Shown one piece after another: positions 23,701 to 33,264 of a stretch of 64,000 bases of DNA (positions are counted from its first letter, which is position 1; each line of letters opens with the position of its first letter). Under the pieces are notes generated by a model. The model was given only the letters and a program-made list of their open reading frames with translations. It had not been told where the DNA came from and searched no databases. The DNA comes from Bugulina stolonifera (Eukaryota > Bryozoa > Gymnolaemata > Cheilostomatida > Bugulidae). The stretch is from positions 1,739,068-1,803,067 of the forward strand of contig OW285197.1 in assembly GCA_935421135.1 (NCBI GenBank), read 5' to 3'. The position numbers and the translations under genes were made by a program.

Positions 23701-26700
23701 GTATATGTGCACAGCCACTAGACATAATGTACATGTACATAATTATATATCTACATGTACATACTTACATGGTACCGTACATGTACTTACATGTGCACTG
23801 TATTTGAGGTGTAATACTATAAGGTTAACAAGATACTATAGCTGACATAATATGATATTACCTGATTATTATACAAGCACAATTTCAAAATTCTGCTTAA
23901 AAGAGTTTTGTTATCATTATTTCTGCAGAACTTCAAAGTTTGAGACTGAAAAGTTGCAGAAGAATTTGACCCTAGAGAGAGAGCTTTCATTCACAGATAT
24001 GGCAAAGCTTCGAGCCAGCCAATCACAGCTCTCCAAATCAACAGCTGACCAGTCACATACCAGTTCACATTATGCATCCAATCGGAGCATGGTTATGTCA
24101 CAACCGCCAAATATATCAAAGAACGGTGTCTTTGACAACCAATCAGCCTCTAGCAAGTCAACTACTGTGATTCCACTCAGAAGTAAACCAAACGGTGAGT
24201 CAACTACTTCCTGTTATCAGCTGACTACTTCCTGTTATCAGCTTACTACTTCCTGTTATCAGCTGACTACTTCCTGTTATCAACTGACTAGGTGTCTTCA
24301 CGGACCCGGGTCTCAAATTAAAATCACACGATGCCCATTCAGCCTAAACCTGAAAGGCTATTAGCCTGAGATTCTGCTTGGCCGGACGAAACAATTCTTA
24401 GCTCATCGGCACCCCTGACTTCTTCGCACGAAAATGAGGATTTTGCTTCTGGCCTAGGCCGGTGAGTTCGCGACTCTGAGACGGATGTGTGCTGGAAAAT
24501 ATTTTCGCAAATCGGCCTGGGCCAGAAATTTAGGTTGCGAAGACACCTACTACTTCCTGTTATCAGCTGACTACTTCTTGTTATCAGTTGACTACAGTCG
24601 TAGAAATACTTGTACACATTTGATATGCTGATATTAGGAGATGGTAGTTCACTGAGGTTCAGTATATAAACTCTGTTCTCACATGATATAGGACATGAAC
24701 ACTACTAGCTACTAGCTACTAGCGGGTAAGGGTGAATGTTGTATGACATAATTAGTGTACACATGTGGTGTTGTGCACTTAGATATATAATATGTAGTGT
24801 GTTGTGTATACTGTATGATGTACCAGACAGTGGTAGAATTTGACCTGCTATCTGAATGTACAAGCATGGTTAGTTGTATGCTTTGCCACTATATCCATTG
24901 TACCACTATATCCATTGTACCACTATATCCATTGTACCACTATATCCATTGTACCACCATATCCATTGTACCACTATATTCATTGTACCACTATATCCAC
25001 TGTACCACTATATCCATTGTACTGCTATATCCATTGTACCACTATATCCACTGAACCACTATATCCATTGTATCACTATATCCATTGTACCACTATATCC
25101 ATTGTACTACTATATCCATTGTACCACTATATCCATTGTACCACTATATCCATTGTACCACTATATCCATTGTACCACTATATCCATTGTACCACTATAT
25201 TTATTGTACCATCATATCCATTGTACCACTATATTCATTGTACCACTATATTCACTGTACCACTATATTCATTGTACCACTATATCCATTATACCACTAT
25301 ATCCACTGTACCACTATATCCACTGTACCACTCTATACTCTACTGACTATCTATTCACCTGCATGTAGAATATATCATAGAATATACATAATATGTAAAT
25401 TCAGTTATTTATTATATAATTATACCAAAACATCCAACCCATAATTTCTGATGTCTTTAGGCTCGAAACTCCTCTGTACACTGATGGTGAGTGAGCATGA
25501 GATGCCTTCCACTACCTCCCCAACTATCAGAACCATTCCTCATCATGGTACTCAGTCTTCCTCTATCAGCCGCAGTGTCAATGACATCTACGAGAAGATG
25601 AAGGTCATCCGCAAGTCTCTAGAAAGTATAGAACCACAGCTATCCTCCGACTACCATAATTCAAGTAAGCTAGCTGCTCATTGGATAACGCGTGTGTAAG
25701 CTAGCTGCTCATTGGACATCGCTGGTTTTCCTGTGTGGCTCATATTTAAACGAAAAGAAAAGACAATTCTCAAAGTTCAACAAGGTCTAGGGCTACTATA
25801 TTATATACATGCATATGTACATATACTGTATATACAAATGTATATAATATACATAAACTGTCATGTCATGTGTGTGCCTATTTGTTATTATTCCGCAGAG
25901 TTAGCCTCAAGCCCAGCCAGTGAATTTACTCCTCAGCGTACGGGAAAGTCATCAGTTACTAGCAGTACCCCCACCTCTCAGGTTTCTACTGGTAGGATCC
26001 GAAGGCTAGAAGAGCATCTATATGCTGATATCAGCGAATTAAAACAGGGTAAAAGTCACATGCATGTACATGTACATGTATATTTATAATGTAGCAGTAG
26101 TGCATATACCTAGTAGTTAGTAGTAGCAGCACATAATGTGTACACAGCAGTGGCATATATACTAACACTTGTTGTTTAGTAGATGTACTATTACATGTGT
26201 ACCCACTATTACTAACACTTGTTGTTTAGTAGATGTACTATTACATGTGTACCCACTATTACTAACACTTGTTGTTTAGTAGATGTACTATTACATGTGT
26301 ACACACTATTACTAACACTTGTTGTTTAGTAGATGTACTATTACATGTGTACCCACTATTACTAACACTTGTTGTTTAGTAGCTGTACTATTACATGTGT
26401 ACACACTACTACTAACACTTGTTGTTTAGTAGATGTTTCTGATACGGCGTCTCATATTGGATTGGATAGAGATTCATCTCTAGACAGAAGTCCACTGATC
26501 CCTTCGACCAATGAGAAGGATACCCCACTGGATAATGACCATAAGCACCGAGGTAGTAGTAGGAGTACTACATCGTCAGTTAAACAACTAAAGCAACGTC
26601 ACAGACACGACTACGAGAATGTGGCAGAGCGTCACAGGAAGTCTACAAAAGATAGTCAGAAACCTACAAGGCAAACATCGCTCTCTAGAAGTGATACGTA

Positions 26701-28022
26701 TGTCGTACATAGATCTGCATTTGACCTCCACAAGTCTTCTATCTCAGTTGATAGACCTGAGGCTAGCAAGTCGAGTAGATCCTATAGTGTATCCAATGGT
26801 AAGATGAGTCAGAGCTGTCAATCGCTGAGCAGGTCAAGGACAAGTCTGTCTAGCCTCAGGTACACAAATGCCCCGCAGAAAGTCACTACTCTCTTCTCTC
26901 CACCCGCAAAGACATCACGCTCCGCTGCCCATACAGGCTCTGCCTCTCGCACCCCTTCAACTATGTATTACTCTCAGATCATAGTAAGTCATGAGATCGT
27001 TTCACTAAACTCTGGTGAAAGCATTTGATTGGTTGACTGATATGCGTTGTATTCGTATATATAGGGCAGCGTGCACATGAATTAGGTCATATATAATAAT
27101 GATGTTATATTCTACTCAATGTAGAATATGACTGTCGGTTCCCCCTCAAATAGTTCTACTACCTCTACCCTATACTATGTAGTAGCAAGCATGCAGATCA
27201 AAATACAAGCTCAGTTGTCTCCACTCCCCACTTCGTACTAGCACAGTAGTAGAACAATACAATGTTTCACTACCATGCATGTACTATCTAACATATGTGT
27301 AATCTTGTAGGGTGCTTCTCATAAGATGGGCATCCACAAGCCCAGACCTCCAGGTAAAGTACATCTATCTTTCTACTAGTATTATAACACAATGTAAATT
27401 ATTACCAATTACTAGAATTGTCAACTAGTACACATACATGTGTAGAGCATATGCCTGTGTATAGTATACAATGTATATATAACATGTGACACCCTCTGAT
27501 TGTACTTTCCTTGCTATGGTATGTATCTCTAGCTCTCTAGTGAACAAATAGCTCTATTATAACAATAGAGTGAAAGTCTATTCCGTCTACTGAGGAGTTG
27601 TCTTCTCTCCTACTTATGTAGAAATTAGGTTTTACGTTAGGTCTATCAATTATATTATTTGTTAATTTGGGTGTGACTCAGTATTATGCTGTTCCTAATT
27701 CATCCTCTGATCTTGTTTACTGAGTGGACCAGGTGACAGATGCTTTTCAACCTTTAGCTAACGTGTTTTACTTCTCGTTGTAGAAACCACAGACTCCTAC
27801 CCAGCTCAACATGTGACGTCATTTCCTGTAATAGTTAGACCAATAGAGAAAGGCCTAAGTAATGGGAGACTCAACAAGTTACGTTCCTCAGAATTTCAAC
27901 CAATAAGCTCACAACCTGCTTTGGCGATCAGTAGAGACTCTTTGAATAGCTCGACATTTGAGGCCGAGCTAGACAGACGTCTCGACAGACTAGTCGGCCT
28001 TCATGATTCTGACTGGGGTTAA
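14702..28022 (+). CDS. NOS1AP: NOS1AP/CAPON-like adaptor: PTB domain, coiled coil, Ser/Thr-rich tail
   Basis: NOS1AP (CAPON; C. elegans DYC-1) is a cytoplasmic scaffold that binds partners through an N-terminal PTB domain. Seventeen phase-consistent exons: 14702-14869, 15656-15727, 17197-17286, 17992-18081, 19036-19173, 19712-19938, 20192-20363, 21491-21637, 22874-22990, 23291-23421, 23561-23641, 23929-24194, 25461-25664, 25899-26048, 26433-26983, 27311-27353, 27784-28022 (stop TAA). PTB landmarks are YKIGVTYSCKYIGSM, EILGAMRRVRFEYKTRN, GVKVLLNKK, ICHIFFVSHDSQ, FSYISRK, TFHCHVFKA and GRIFELCHDI, nearly colinear with human CAPON. About 20 extra residues sit before TFHCHVF. Exons at 21491 and 22874 give a coiled coil with the family motif CHQLLLHNKDLLEHI. 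The tail is Ser/Thr-rich and ends DSDWG, not the EIAV-type PDZ ligand of mammalian CAPON. Acceptors at 17989/17992 and 26430/26433 are NAGNAG pairs. With the three exons at 6401-8014 the protein would be 1,280 residues. Confidence 0.93.
15944..16140 (+). repeat. 49-bp tandem repeat, four copies, in a NOS1AP-like intron
   Basis: Units start GGCACCTCATGTACTATATC and end GTGTGATCACATT with a 49-bp period and almost no divergence. Confidence 0.93.
16340..17176 (-). repeat. 36-bp minisatellite, about 23 copies, ending just before an exon
   Basis: The 36-bp unit (ACTGTCTATACTGACATCCA plus CACAGTATGTCATACT) varies at a few fixed positions. It ends ~20 bp before the acceptor of the exon at 17197. 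The period is a multiple of three, so the minus strand reads open for ~320 residues; this is a repeat artefact. Confidence 0.93.
17290..17570 (+). repeat. Degenerate ~18-bp repeat after the exon ending 17286
   Basis: Diverged units of the form ATGATTATGGCCTACATG fill the start of the intron. Copies differ in length and sequence, so this is an old array. Confidence 0.7.
18069..18310 (+). repeat. 20-bp repeat that iterates an exon end plus its splice donor 12 times
   Basis: The exon ends CATGACTCTCAG followed by GTGAGTCA. The 20-bp unit ACATGACTCTCAGGTGAGTC then repeats to ~18300, so CAG/GTGAGT (or GTGGGT) occurs about 12 times at exact 20-bp spacing. Only the first donor keeps the reading frame: later ones add 20 nt per unit and meet stops. 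The array grades into a diverged ~20-bp repeat (18310-18600, CATAGGTCACATGACTATCT-like). Confidence 0.95.
18895..19020 (+). repeat. 20-bp minisatellite, six copies, just upstream of an acceptor
   Basis: Unit GACTCATTGTTAGGTCACAC, six copies, ending 15 bp before the acceptor of the exon at 19036. Each unit contains an acceptor-like TTGTTAG/G. Confidence 0.9.
19410..19700 (+). repeat. ~18-bp GTATGTA/TACTGTA minisatellite in an intron
   Basis: Units of the form TACTGTATGTATATGTAT with frequent single-base changes occupy most of the intron before the exon at 19712. Open frames on both strands here are artefacts. Confidence 0.85.
20343..20829 (-). mobile_element. 5'-truncated LINE fragment, reverse transcriptase C-terminal region
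   Basis: On the minus strand, FVWSVFMYGSETWTCREAE and RIEAFEMWIWRRIEKINW are the conserved post-catalytic region of many non-LTR reverse transcriptases. After a frame shift at a CT microsatellite (20636-20655) it continues with KKRWVGHVLRDEVLMKDVIEGKMEGKRPRGR, the C-terminal block of the same proteins. The catalytic core and endonuclease are absent, as expected for a 5'-truncated insertion. It lies antisense in the intron after the exon ending 20363. No target duplication was located. Confidence 0.9.
21245..21375 (-). repeat. tRNA-derived SINE copy, antisense to NOS1AP-like gene
   Basis: The sequence CCTGACTGGGGTTTGAACCC (B-box complement) and CATTACACCAGCT (A-box complement) match the SINE at 4562-4850 with scattered changes. 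It lies in the intron before the exon at 21491. Confidence 0.75.
21740..21845 (+). repeat. 24-bp tandem repeat, about four copies
   Basis: Unit GAGTCATACTTGTGTGTGCA plus TTAT, essentially identical copies. Confidence 0.9.
22020..22290. mobile_element. MITE, copy 1 of a family with AGGTGTCTTCGC ends
   Basis: This 271-bp element starts AGGTGTCTTCGCGAC and ends GTCGCGGAGATGTCT, an imperfect terminal inverted repeat. It is flanked by AAT on both sides. Its interior is clearly homologous to the element at 24290-24548 (shared GCTTGGCCGGACGAAAC and GAAAATGAGGATTTTGCT). It is GC-richer than its surroundings and has no coding capacity. Confidence 0.85.
22764..22810. repeat. Perfect 20-bp inverted repeat with 7-nt loop
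   Basis: TACATGTATATACTAGCTGT at 22764-22783 and its exact reverse complement at 22791-22810 flank ATGATAC. It lies ~63 bp upstream of the coiled-coil exon at 22874. Confidence 0.95.
22990..23250 (+). repeat. Degenerate ~20-bp repeat with duplicated splice donor
   Basis: After the exon ending CACTGAG at 22990 come units of TGACATCACTGTGTACCAAT. Near 23093 the sequence GCTGAGGTAAGCAATGA repeats the exon end plus donor. Confidence 0.75.
24200..24600 (+). repeat. 21-bp minisatellite interrupted by a MITE
   Basis: Unit CTGACTACTTCCTGTTATCAG starts at ~24200, is broken by the MITE at 24290-24548 and resumes in register on the far side. The uninterrupted unit therefore shows the exact pre-insertion sequence. 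Confidence 0.92.
24290..24548. mobile_element. MITE, copy 2, inserted in a minisatellite with 3-bp duplication
   Basis: This 259-bp element has 10-bp perfect terminal inverted repeats AGGTGTCTTC/GAAGACACCT. Comparison with the surrounding 21-bp repeat shows that ACT was duplicated on insertion (24287-24289 and 24549-24551). It is homologous throughout to the element at 22020-22290. It is non-coding. The superfamily is unknown; a 3-bp duplication fits PIF/Harbinger or CACTA groups but the ends match neither clearly. Confidence 0.9.
24885..25335 (+). repeat. 17-bp minisatellite, about 26 copies
   Basis: Unit TACCACTATATCCATTG repeats with a few CATT/CACT and TATT changes. It is open in all three plus frames because 17 is coprime to three and the unit lacks stops in this register; not a gene. 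Confidence 0.95.
26161..26432 (+). repeat. 50-bp tandem repeat, six copies, each with the exon's splice acceptor
   Basis: Copies start at 26161, 26211, 26261, 26311, 26361 and 26411. Each contains CACTTGTTGTTTAGTAGATG, the pyrimidine tract, acceptor and first exon bases used at 26433. The last copy leads into the real exon; the earlier five are exact or near-exact decoys. Confidence 0.95.
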
Positions 28023-28039
28023 AGCATCAACTGAATGAG

Positions 28040-28625
28040 TCTATATACTCTACTACCTGATAGGTACAGTATACTACCTGATAGGTACAGTATACTACCT
28101 GATAGGTACAGTATACTACCTGATAGGTACAGTATACTACCTGATAGGTACAGTATACTACCTGATAGGTACAGTATACTACCTGATAGGTACAGGCTTC
28201 TACCTGATGGGTACAGTATACTACCTGATAGGTACAGTATACTACCTGATAGGTACAGTATACTACCTGATAGGTACAGTATACTACCTGATAGGTACAG
28301 TATACTACCTGATAGGTACAGTATACTACCTGATAGGTACAGGCTTCTACCTGATGGGTACAGTATACTACCTGATAGGTACAGTCTTCTACCTGATAGG
28401 TACAGTATACTACCTGATAGGTACAGTATACTACCTGATGGGTACAGTATACTACCTGATAGGTACAGGCTTCTACCTGATGGGTACAGTATACTACCTG
28501 ATAGGTACAGTCTTCTACCTGATAAGTTCACTCTACTACCTGATAGGTTCACTCGACTACCTGATAGGTTCACTCTCCTACCTGATAGGTTCACTCTCCT
28601 ACCTGATAGGTTCACTCTACTACCT
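28040..28625 (+). repeat. 21-bp minisatellite, about 27 copies, directly after the NOS1AP-like stop codon
   Basis: Unit TACTACCTGATAGGTACAGTA begins ~20 bp after the TAA at 28020-28022, so it probably lies in the 3' UTR. Variants (CTTCTACCTGATGGG) recur in the same order, implying block duplication; the 3' end shifts to a GGTTCACTC variant. Open frames on both strands are artefacts. Confidence 0.93.
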
Positions 28626-28629
28626 GACT

Positions 28630-30060
28630 TTAGTTCACTAACTTTAGTTTGTTAATGATAATATATTTTTATACACAATATTTTGCATAATACAAGCAGT
28701 CTGTGCCGCTTATGGGAGTTGTCCTCTCGTAATTTTATTGCTGCTTCCACTGCTTTGTGCTGCAAATACAACAAAGTTCATTCTCTATTTTTATACATTT
28801 TCAGGGCACACGACTCCAGATAATCATTATTTTTATACACGATAGGCTTCACTAGTAATAATATACATTTGTAGTCCCATGTAACCCACTGTTACCCAGT
28901 AATATTATAATAACACAGGCTATAATATTTTATATTAAACATTTTTATTTCTTTTAAAGTGTTTACTTATTTTATTATTTTATTTCCACTGAGAGAGTCT
29001 GGAGTTCCCCCATTTGTGTTTTTATTTCAGAGTTTTACCATAAATTATATTATTTTAGAAATTTTCTAATGAGACACTGTGGGCTATTTTTTATTCTAAT
29101 GCACTTTCAAAAAATATACCCTGCCTTCTTCCCTCCATATGTCCTTTATTCTGTCTGCATTAACTGCATAATAATATACAGTGTATATTATTCTGGTAGC
29201 TGTACCACGCTTAATAGCATCAAATTTCAACCATAGAAGAAGAAAGCACCATGTATTATTTCTACATATAGCGGAGATGATGGCTGTCTTATAATGCATC
29301 TTCTATGGCTGCTTGTATGTATTTTGTATATCTGTCTACTCCTACTGCTACACAGTGCATATACAGAGAACCATCACCAGACAGTTCACACTAGTTACAG
29401 CCAAATGACTACTGAATTTTTTGAAATGGTTCTGGATCCAAACAACTACTAACTAGTGGTGTGAGCGTCAATGCCATCCCCTCCCTATTTCATGAACATA
29501 GCCTGTGGTTGCCACTTAAGTACTTACCTGGCTCAGTGTGGTATGGTTGGTGCCCCATAAGATCAACCACATTGAACTATGAGCCACACTTGCCACGAAA
29601 CTTGTACACAAAGATACACATTTTATAACATGACCAATAGGATGCTGCCGCCCAAGCTTTGGTCCATTATTTCTAATTGTTTTTCTTTATATTTTCGAGG
29701 CAGCAGTCAGAGCATGAGTATGATGTATGTGTATTATAAACCATAATACTGGACACTGATGTGCCGTTACCCTTTAGATCGAGTAACGTGATGAGAGGAT
29801 GAGAGTTGGGTATTGCGAAGGGTCAACTTTGAGTACAACAGAATTGTCTTTCGCTGCCATCTCCATATCCGTATATACACTAGTACTATACAGTGCCTAT
29901 ATGTATATCACAGCTATGTGTATATCGCACATAATATTGTGATGGTACGCACAGTCGTCTCCTACATCTGACACTCATTATTGTGTGCATATACATGTAT
30001 ATATCTGCTTGTACTTACTCTATGTTATTGTATAATTATACTTGTATAATTATTACTAAG
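28630..30060. other. Intergenic DNA, no gene seen
   Basis: AT-rich sequence downstream of the NOS1AP-like gene. No strict AATAAA was found in the first 400 bp after the minisatellite, so its polyadenylation site is unassigned. No repeat family or exon recognised. Confidence 0.5.
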
Positions 30061-30068
30061 TCTTTTAA

Positions 30069-30605
30069 TGCCTTTTATACCCATGTACAGAGGCCCGACC
30101 TCTCAGAATCCATTGATATTCATTTTGTACATGAATTGGACCGTTATAAGCAACTTTTGTAGGACCCGACCTATTTTGGGTCGGCCGTCGGGCTTTCGGC
30201 GGCCATCTTGTTGCGCAACTTCCGGACGACCTTACGTTGTCTTTTCCCGACACTACGTCGGCCGGAAGTCCTTATACTATATAAAGGGCATTGTTTCACT
30301 GTTCATTGTCTCAGTCTTCACTTGGCTTTCAATAAAGACACATCTATACTTGATACAGAGACTTTCACTTCCTTTTGTCAGGTCATTCGCTTAGCGAACC
30401 GCCTACTAGGTCGGATCGCTCTCTTGCAACGTACAGTCTGAAGGTCAGACTTGGGACCAGATGGGTCGTCTCTGGTAGTTATTGGGCTACTGAGACCGCT
30501 CGATCTTTCATGTAATGCGAAGTCCTAGCACCACTCATAGGCACTTCATTTCTGGGTCGGTAGTCGTCCAAGGACGACCGCACCAAATCACAGAAACCAT
30601 TACAA
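30069..30605 (+). mobile_element. LTR-like cassette A (TATA box and polyadenylation signal ~50 bp apart)
   Basis: It is GC-rich against AT-rich flanks. A TATATAAA box at ~30278 is followed by AATAAA at 30331, the compact promoter/poly(A) layout of a retrotransposon long terminal repeat. Sequence and order match cassette B at 31050-31640 (shared GACCTCTCAGAAT, TTGATATTCATTTTGT, GACACTACGTCGG, TCAATAAAGACAC, ATGGGTCGTC). Both read on the plus strand. Exact ends, primer-binding site and target duplications could not be set. No gag or pol coding is present. Confidence 0.65.
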
Positions 30606-30609
30606 TATT

Positions 30610-30800
30610 ACTATGCGTATCTATGTGCCTACAGCGTATGTGCACGTGTACTATGTCTATGTGCCTATGTGTATGTCTAGTATGTGCCGATGTGTATGTC
30701 TATGTGCCGATGTGTATGTCTATGTGCCGATGTGTATGTCTATGTGTATGCATAATATATGCCTATGTGCATGTTTATATGTGCATGTGCTTGTGTATTA
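30610..30800 (+). repeat. Imperfect 20-bp repeat between LTR-like cassettes
   Basis: Units of TATGTCTATGTGCCGATGTG lie in the ~450 bp separating cassettes A and B. This interval has no coding sequence. Confidence 0.8.
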
Positions 30801-31049
30801 TAATATTGTAATGGTCAGGACATTTGCTTATACGACCTCAGCTTGCCTGATGGACCTTATAACACCCTAAGTGCCAAGTAGTTGTCGCAGCTCTACTTGT
30901 TTAATCCTTAACACTCTGTACTTACATGTAGTTGCATTCTAACTCATACCTACATTGTTATGCATGTTTTGACCATACCCTTATAATTACTATACACTTA
31001 TATAGTACATTGTACTTATAATGTGCATCACTGAGCAATTACATGTAGG

Positions 31050-31640
31050 TCCTTTTTATACCCATGTAAAGAGGGCCGACCTCTCAGAATTACTTGATAT
31101 TCATTTTGTGCATGAATTGGACGAATTTAAGCATCTTTTGTTCAACCCAACATGTTTTGGGTCGGCCTCGGGCTTCCGGCCGCCATTTTGTTGTGCAATT
31201 TCCAGACGACACTACGTCGGGCTTTTACGACACTACGTCGGCTTTTTTACCGGAACTTCCTCCGGAAGTTCTAATAGCATATAAAGCACACTGTTTTTAT
31301 GTTCATTGTCTCAATATTATTGATGCCTAGGTTTCAATAAAGACACCTCTAATACTACTTATACAGAGTCTTCACTTTGCAGTATTGGTCGTTCCAATTA
31401 TCAAGGTCCCCGACCTTGCCTCCCGAACTTCCTGCTAGGTCGGAACATACTCTTTCTCAGCATAGCAAGCAAGCATTGATTCGGGACCACATGGGTCGTC
31501 TTGAGTAGTCATTGGACTACTAGTACCTGTTAATCTTTCATGAGAAGACCTAGCACCACTCATGTGTTCTTCATTTTGGACCAGGGGTCGTCTTAGGACG
31601 ACATACACACAACTCCCCAAAACATTGCAATACGTCAAGC
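31050..31640 (+). mobile_element. LTR-like cassette B, diverged copy of A
   Basis: CATATAAAG at ~31278 and AATAAA at 31336 repeat the layout of cassette A in the same orientation. The two copies differ by many substitutions and small indels, so they are either an old LTR pair with a miniature internal region or two independent solo LTRs. No matching flanking duplication was found outside the pair. Confidence 0.65.
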
Positions 31641-31644
31641 AGAT

Positions 31645-33070
31645 AGGTGGACTATGTGAAGGAACCAGAGAGCGTGTGACGTTTACCAGTGTCAATCACC
31701 GTTTACAAACCCAGTGACAGTGAACCCTCTCAGTAATAATAACAGACCACAACATGCAGTCTGAAGGCACGAGTAGGTTTCACTGCACTTGATGTGTGAC
31801 TGTACGACTCAGTCTGTTTCAGCACTCACAAATGGCAGGCAGTTTGATGGACCTACATGTACAGCAGGCATTCATTGTATGAAGTAGAACTTGTGTGAAC
31901 GTGAAGTTGTAGCTGAAACCGTATTTAAAGTAACAAATTTCTTCTTCAAACTAAATTAATGGTATTCTATTACATCATCTTCAAATATTAAAATATTAAA
32001 TTGGAATACAGTACAACGTATACAATACGCAAGTTTATTATAATATGTAGTGTAATACGATGCAGTATAATATTCTACTGTGTTTTAATTGCAAGTTTGA
32101 GAATAGGGAGTGATAAATGCGAGACGACGACGTAGTGTGATGTACACACTTGAGTCGACAACTAAATTACTTCTACTTATTACACCCCTCGTGCGCCTAC
32201 ACTCCACTAGCATAGATATGTATAATTTATGATATTTAAGAGGCTATAAAATTAACGACACCGGGGTAACCCAATGCCCTCTTCAATCAAACCTGAGAGC
32301 TTGAAGAGGTTGAGTTAAGATTATGTCTATTCCTCCAGCCACTTTAGATTTTTTGATAGGACAGCTGCTAAACTCGCTCTAATTGGTTACTGCAACACAA
32401 AGGCATGATTTCATTGGCTAGTTCGCAGATTGGATTTGAATTCTCTCCCAGATTGAGGTGGAAGGTGGGAAGCTGACCAGATGTCACCGCTACAATCTTT
32501 CTTCGCGCAGTAAACACGGCTTCATTAAGAATCTGTTTATGTTGTTTCAGTATACACAATGTTAATTATTTTTTCTTTAATAAACAAACTTTAGGTTCAT
32601 TAAAGTTCTTTACTAGAAAATGACAATAAAAGGAATCTCAATGAACAGTGCTTTGCGCTTGTTATCTAAACATTTATGATTTTTCTGTTTGTTTTTACAC
32701 GAGTGGATGCCTGTACAAATACGGCTTATCAATGGGGTAGGGGCACGTGTCAACCCATTCACTTTGACAAACTGTTTACTCAACTTTTATTGTTCCCCTT
32801 GTACCTGTTTAGTTTTAAATACTCACAAATTTTAGATTAAACAATTTAGTCAAGTTTAATTTGATTGTCATAACATGTGATACCCAGTGCACTAGTAGCG
32901 GCAAATGTTCTTTGTTTTCCTAGATAATTTGGGATCTCAAATTGTGTACCTCGCACAAATGCAAGACGCGCAATGTTTGCAGGCTAGGTATGCGGTTTGA
33001 TTACCATATTCACTGATAGAAATGTAGAAGAACATCAATTCTACGATTCCAGAAAGAATTGAATATTTTA
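31645..33070. other. Intergenic DNA, no gene seen
   Basis: AT-rich single-copy sequence with no convincing exon, repeat array or element end. Confidence 0.5.
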
Positions 33071-33074
33071 GGAG

Positions 33075-33260
33075 GTGGGTCAATGGGTTAGAGCGCCTGC
33101 CCTGAGGTGTGCTAGCACTGAAGGTCGTAGGTTCGAATCTCACTGATGTCTACTGACTACTGGGCCTTTGTACCACAGGTTTACTCAGACAAGCCTGAAA
33201 ACTGAGAGCAAAAGAGTGCAGCAATTGCAACCCTTAAATCACCTACTCTGTCTCGCTGCC
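33075..33260 (+). repeat. tRNA-derived SINE, second family
   Basis: GTCAATGGGTTAGAGCGCC resembles a pol III A box region and GTAGGTTCGAATCTC is an excellent B box ~45 bp later. This is the spacing of a tRNA, but the flanking acceptor stem does not pair. Its body differs from the SINE at 4562-4850. Confidence 0.7.
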
Positions 33261-33264
33261 TAGT

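Noticed and set aside
24797..25444. Overlapping plus-strand open frames rich in Ile/Tyr/His/Cys
   Set aside because: A stop-free 17-bp repeat read in all three frames.
27125..27178. Possible extra NOS1AP-like exon (NMTVGSPSNSSTTSTLYY)
   Set aside because: The acceptor AATGTAG is plausible but the donor would be a weak GTAGTA, and the main model is in phase without it.
28019..28655. Open frames on both strands after the NOS1AP-like stop
   Set aside because: A 21-bp repeat, open in multiple frames; one starts within the gene's own 3' UTR.
33075..33165. Possible tRNA gene
   Set aside because: The A and B boxes are good but no acceptor-stem pairing is visible and a SINE-like tail follows.
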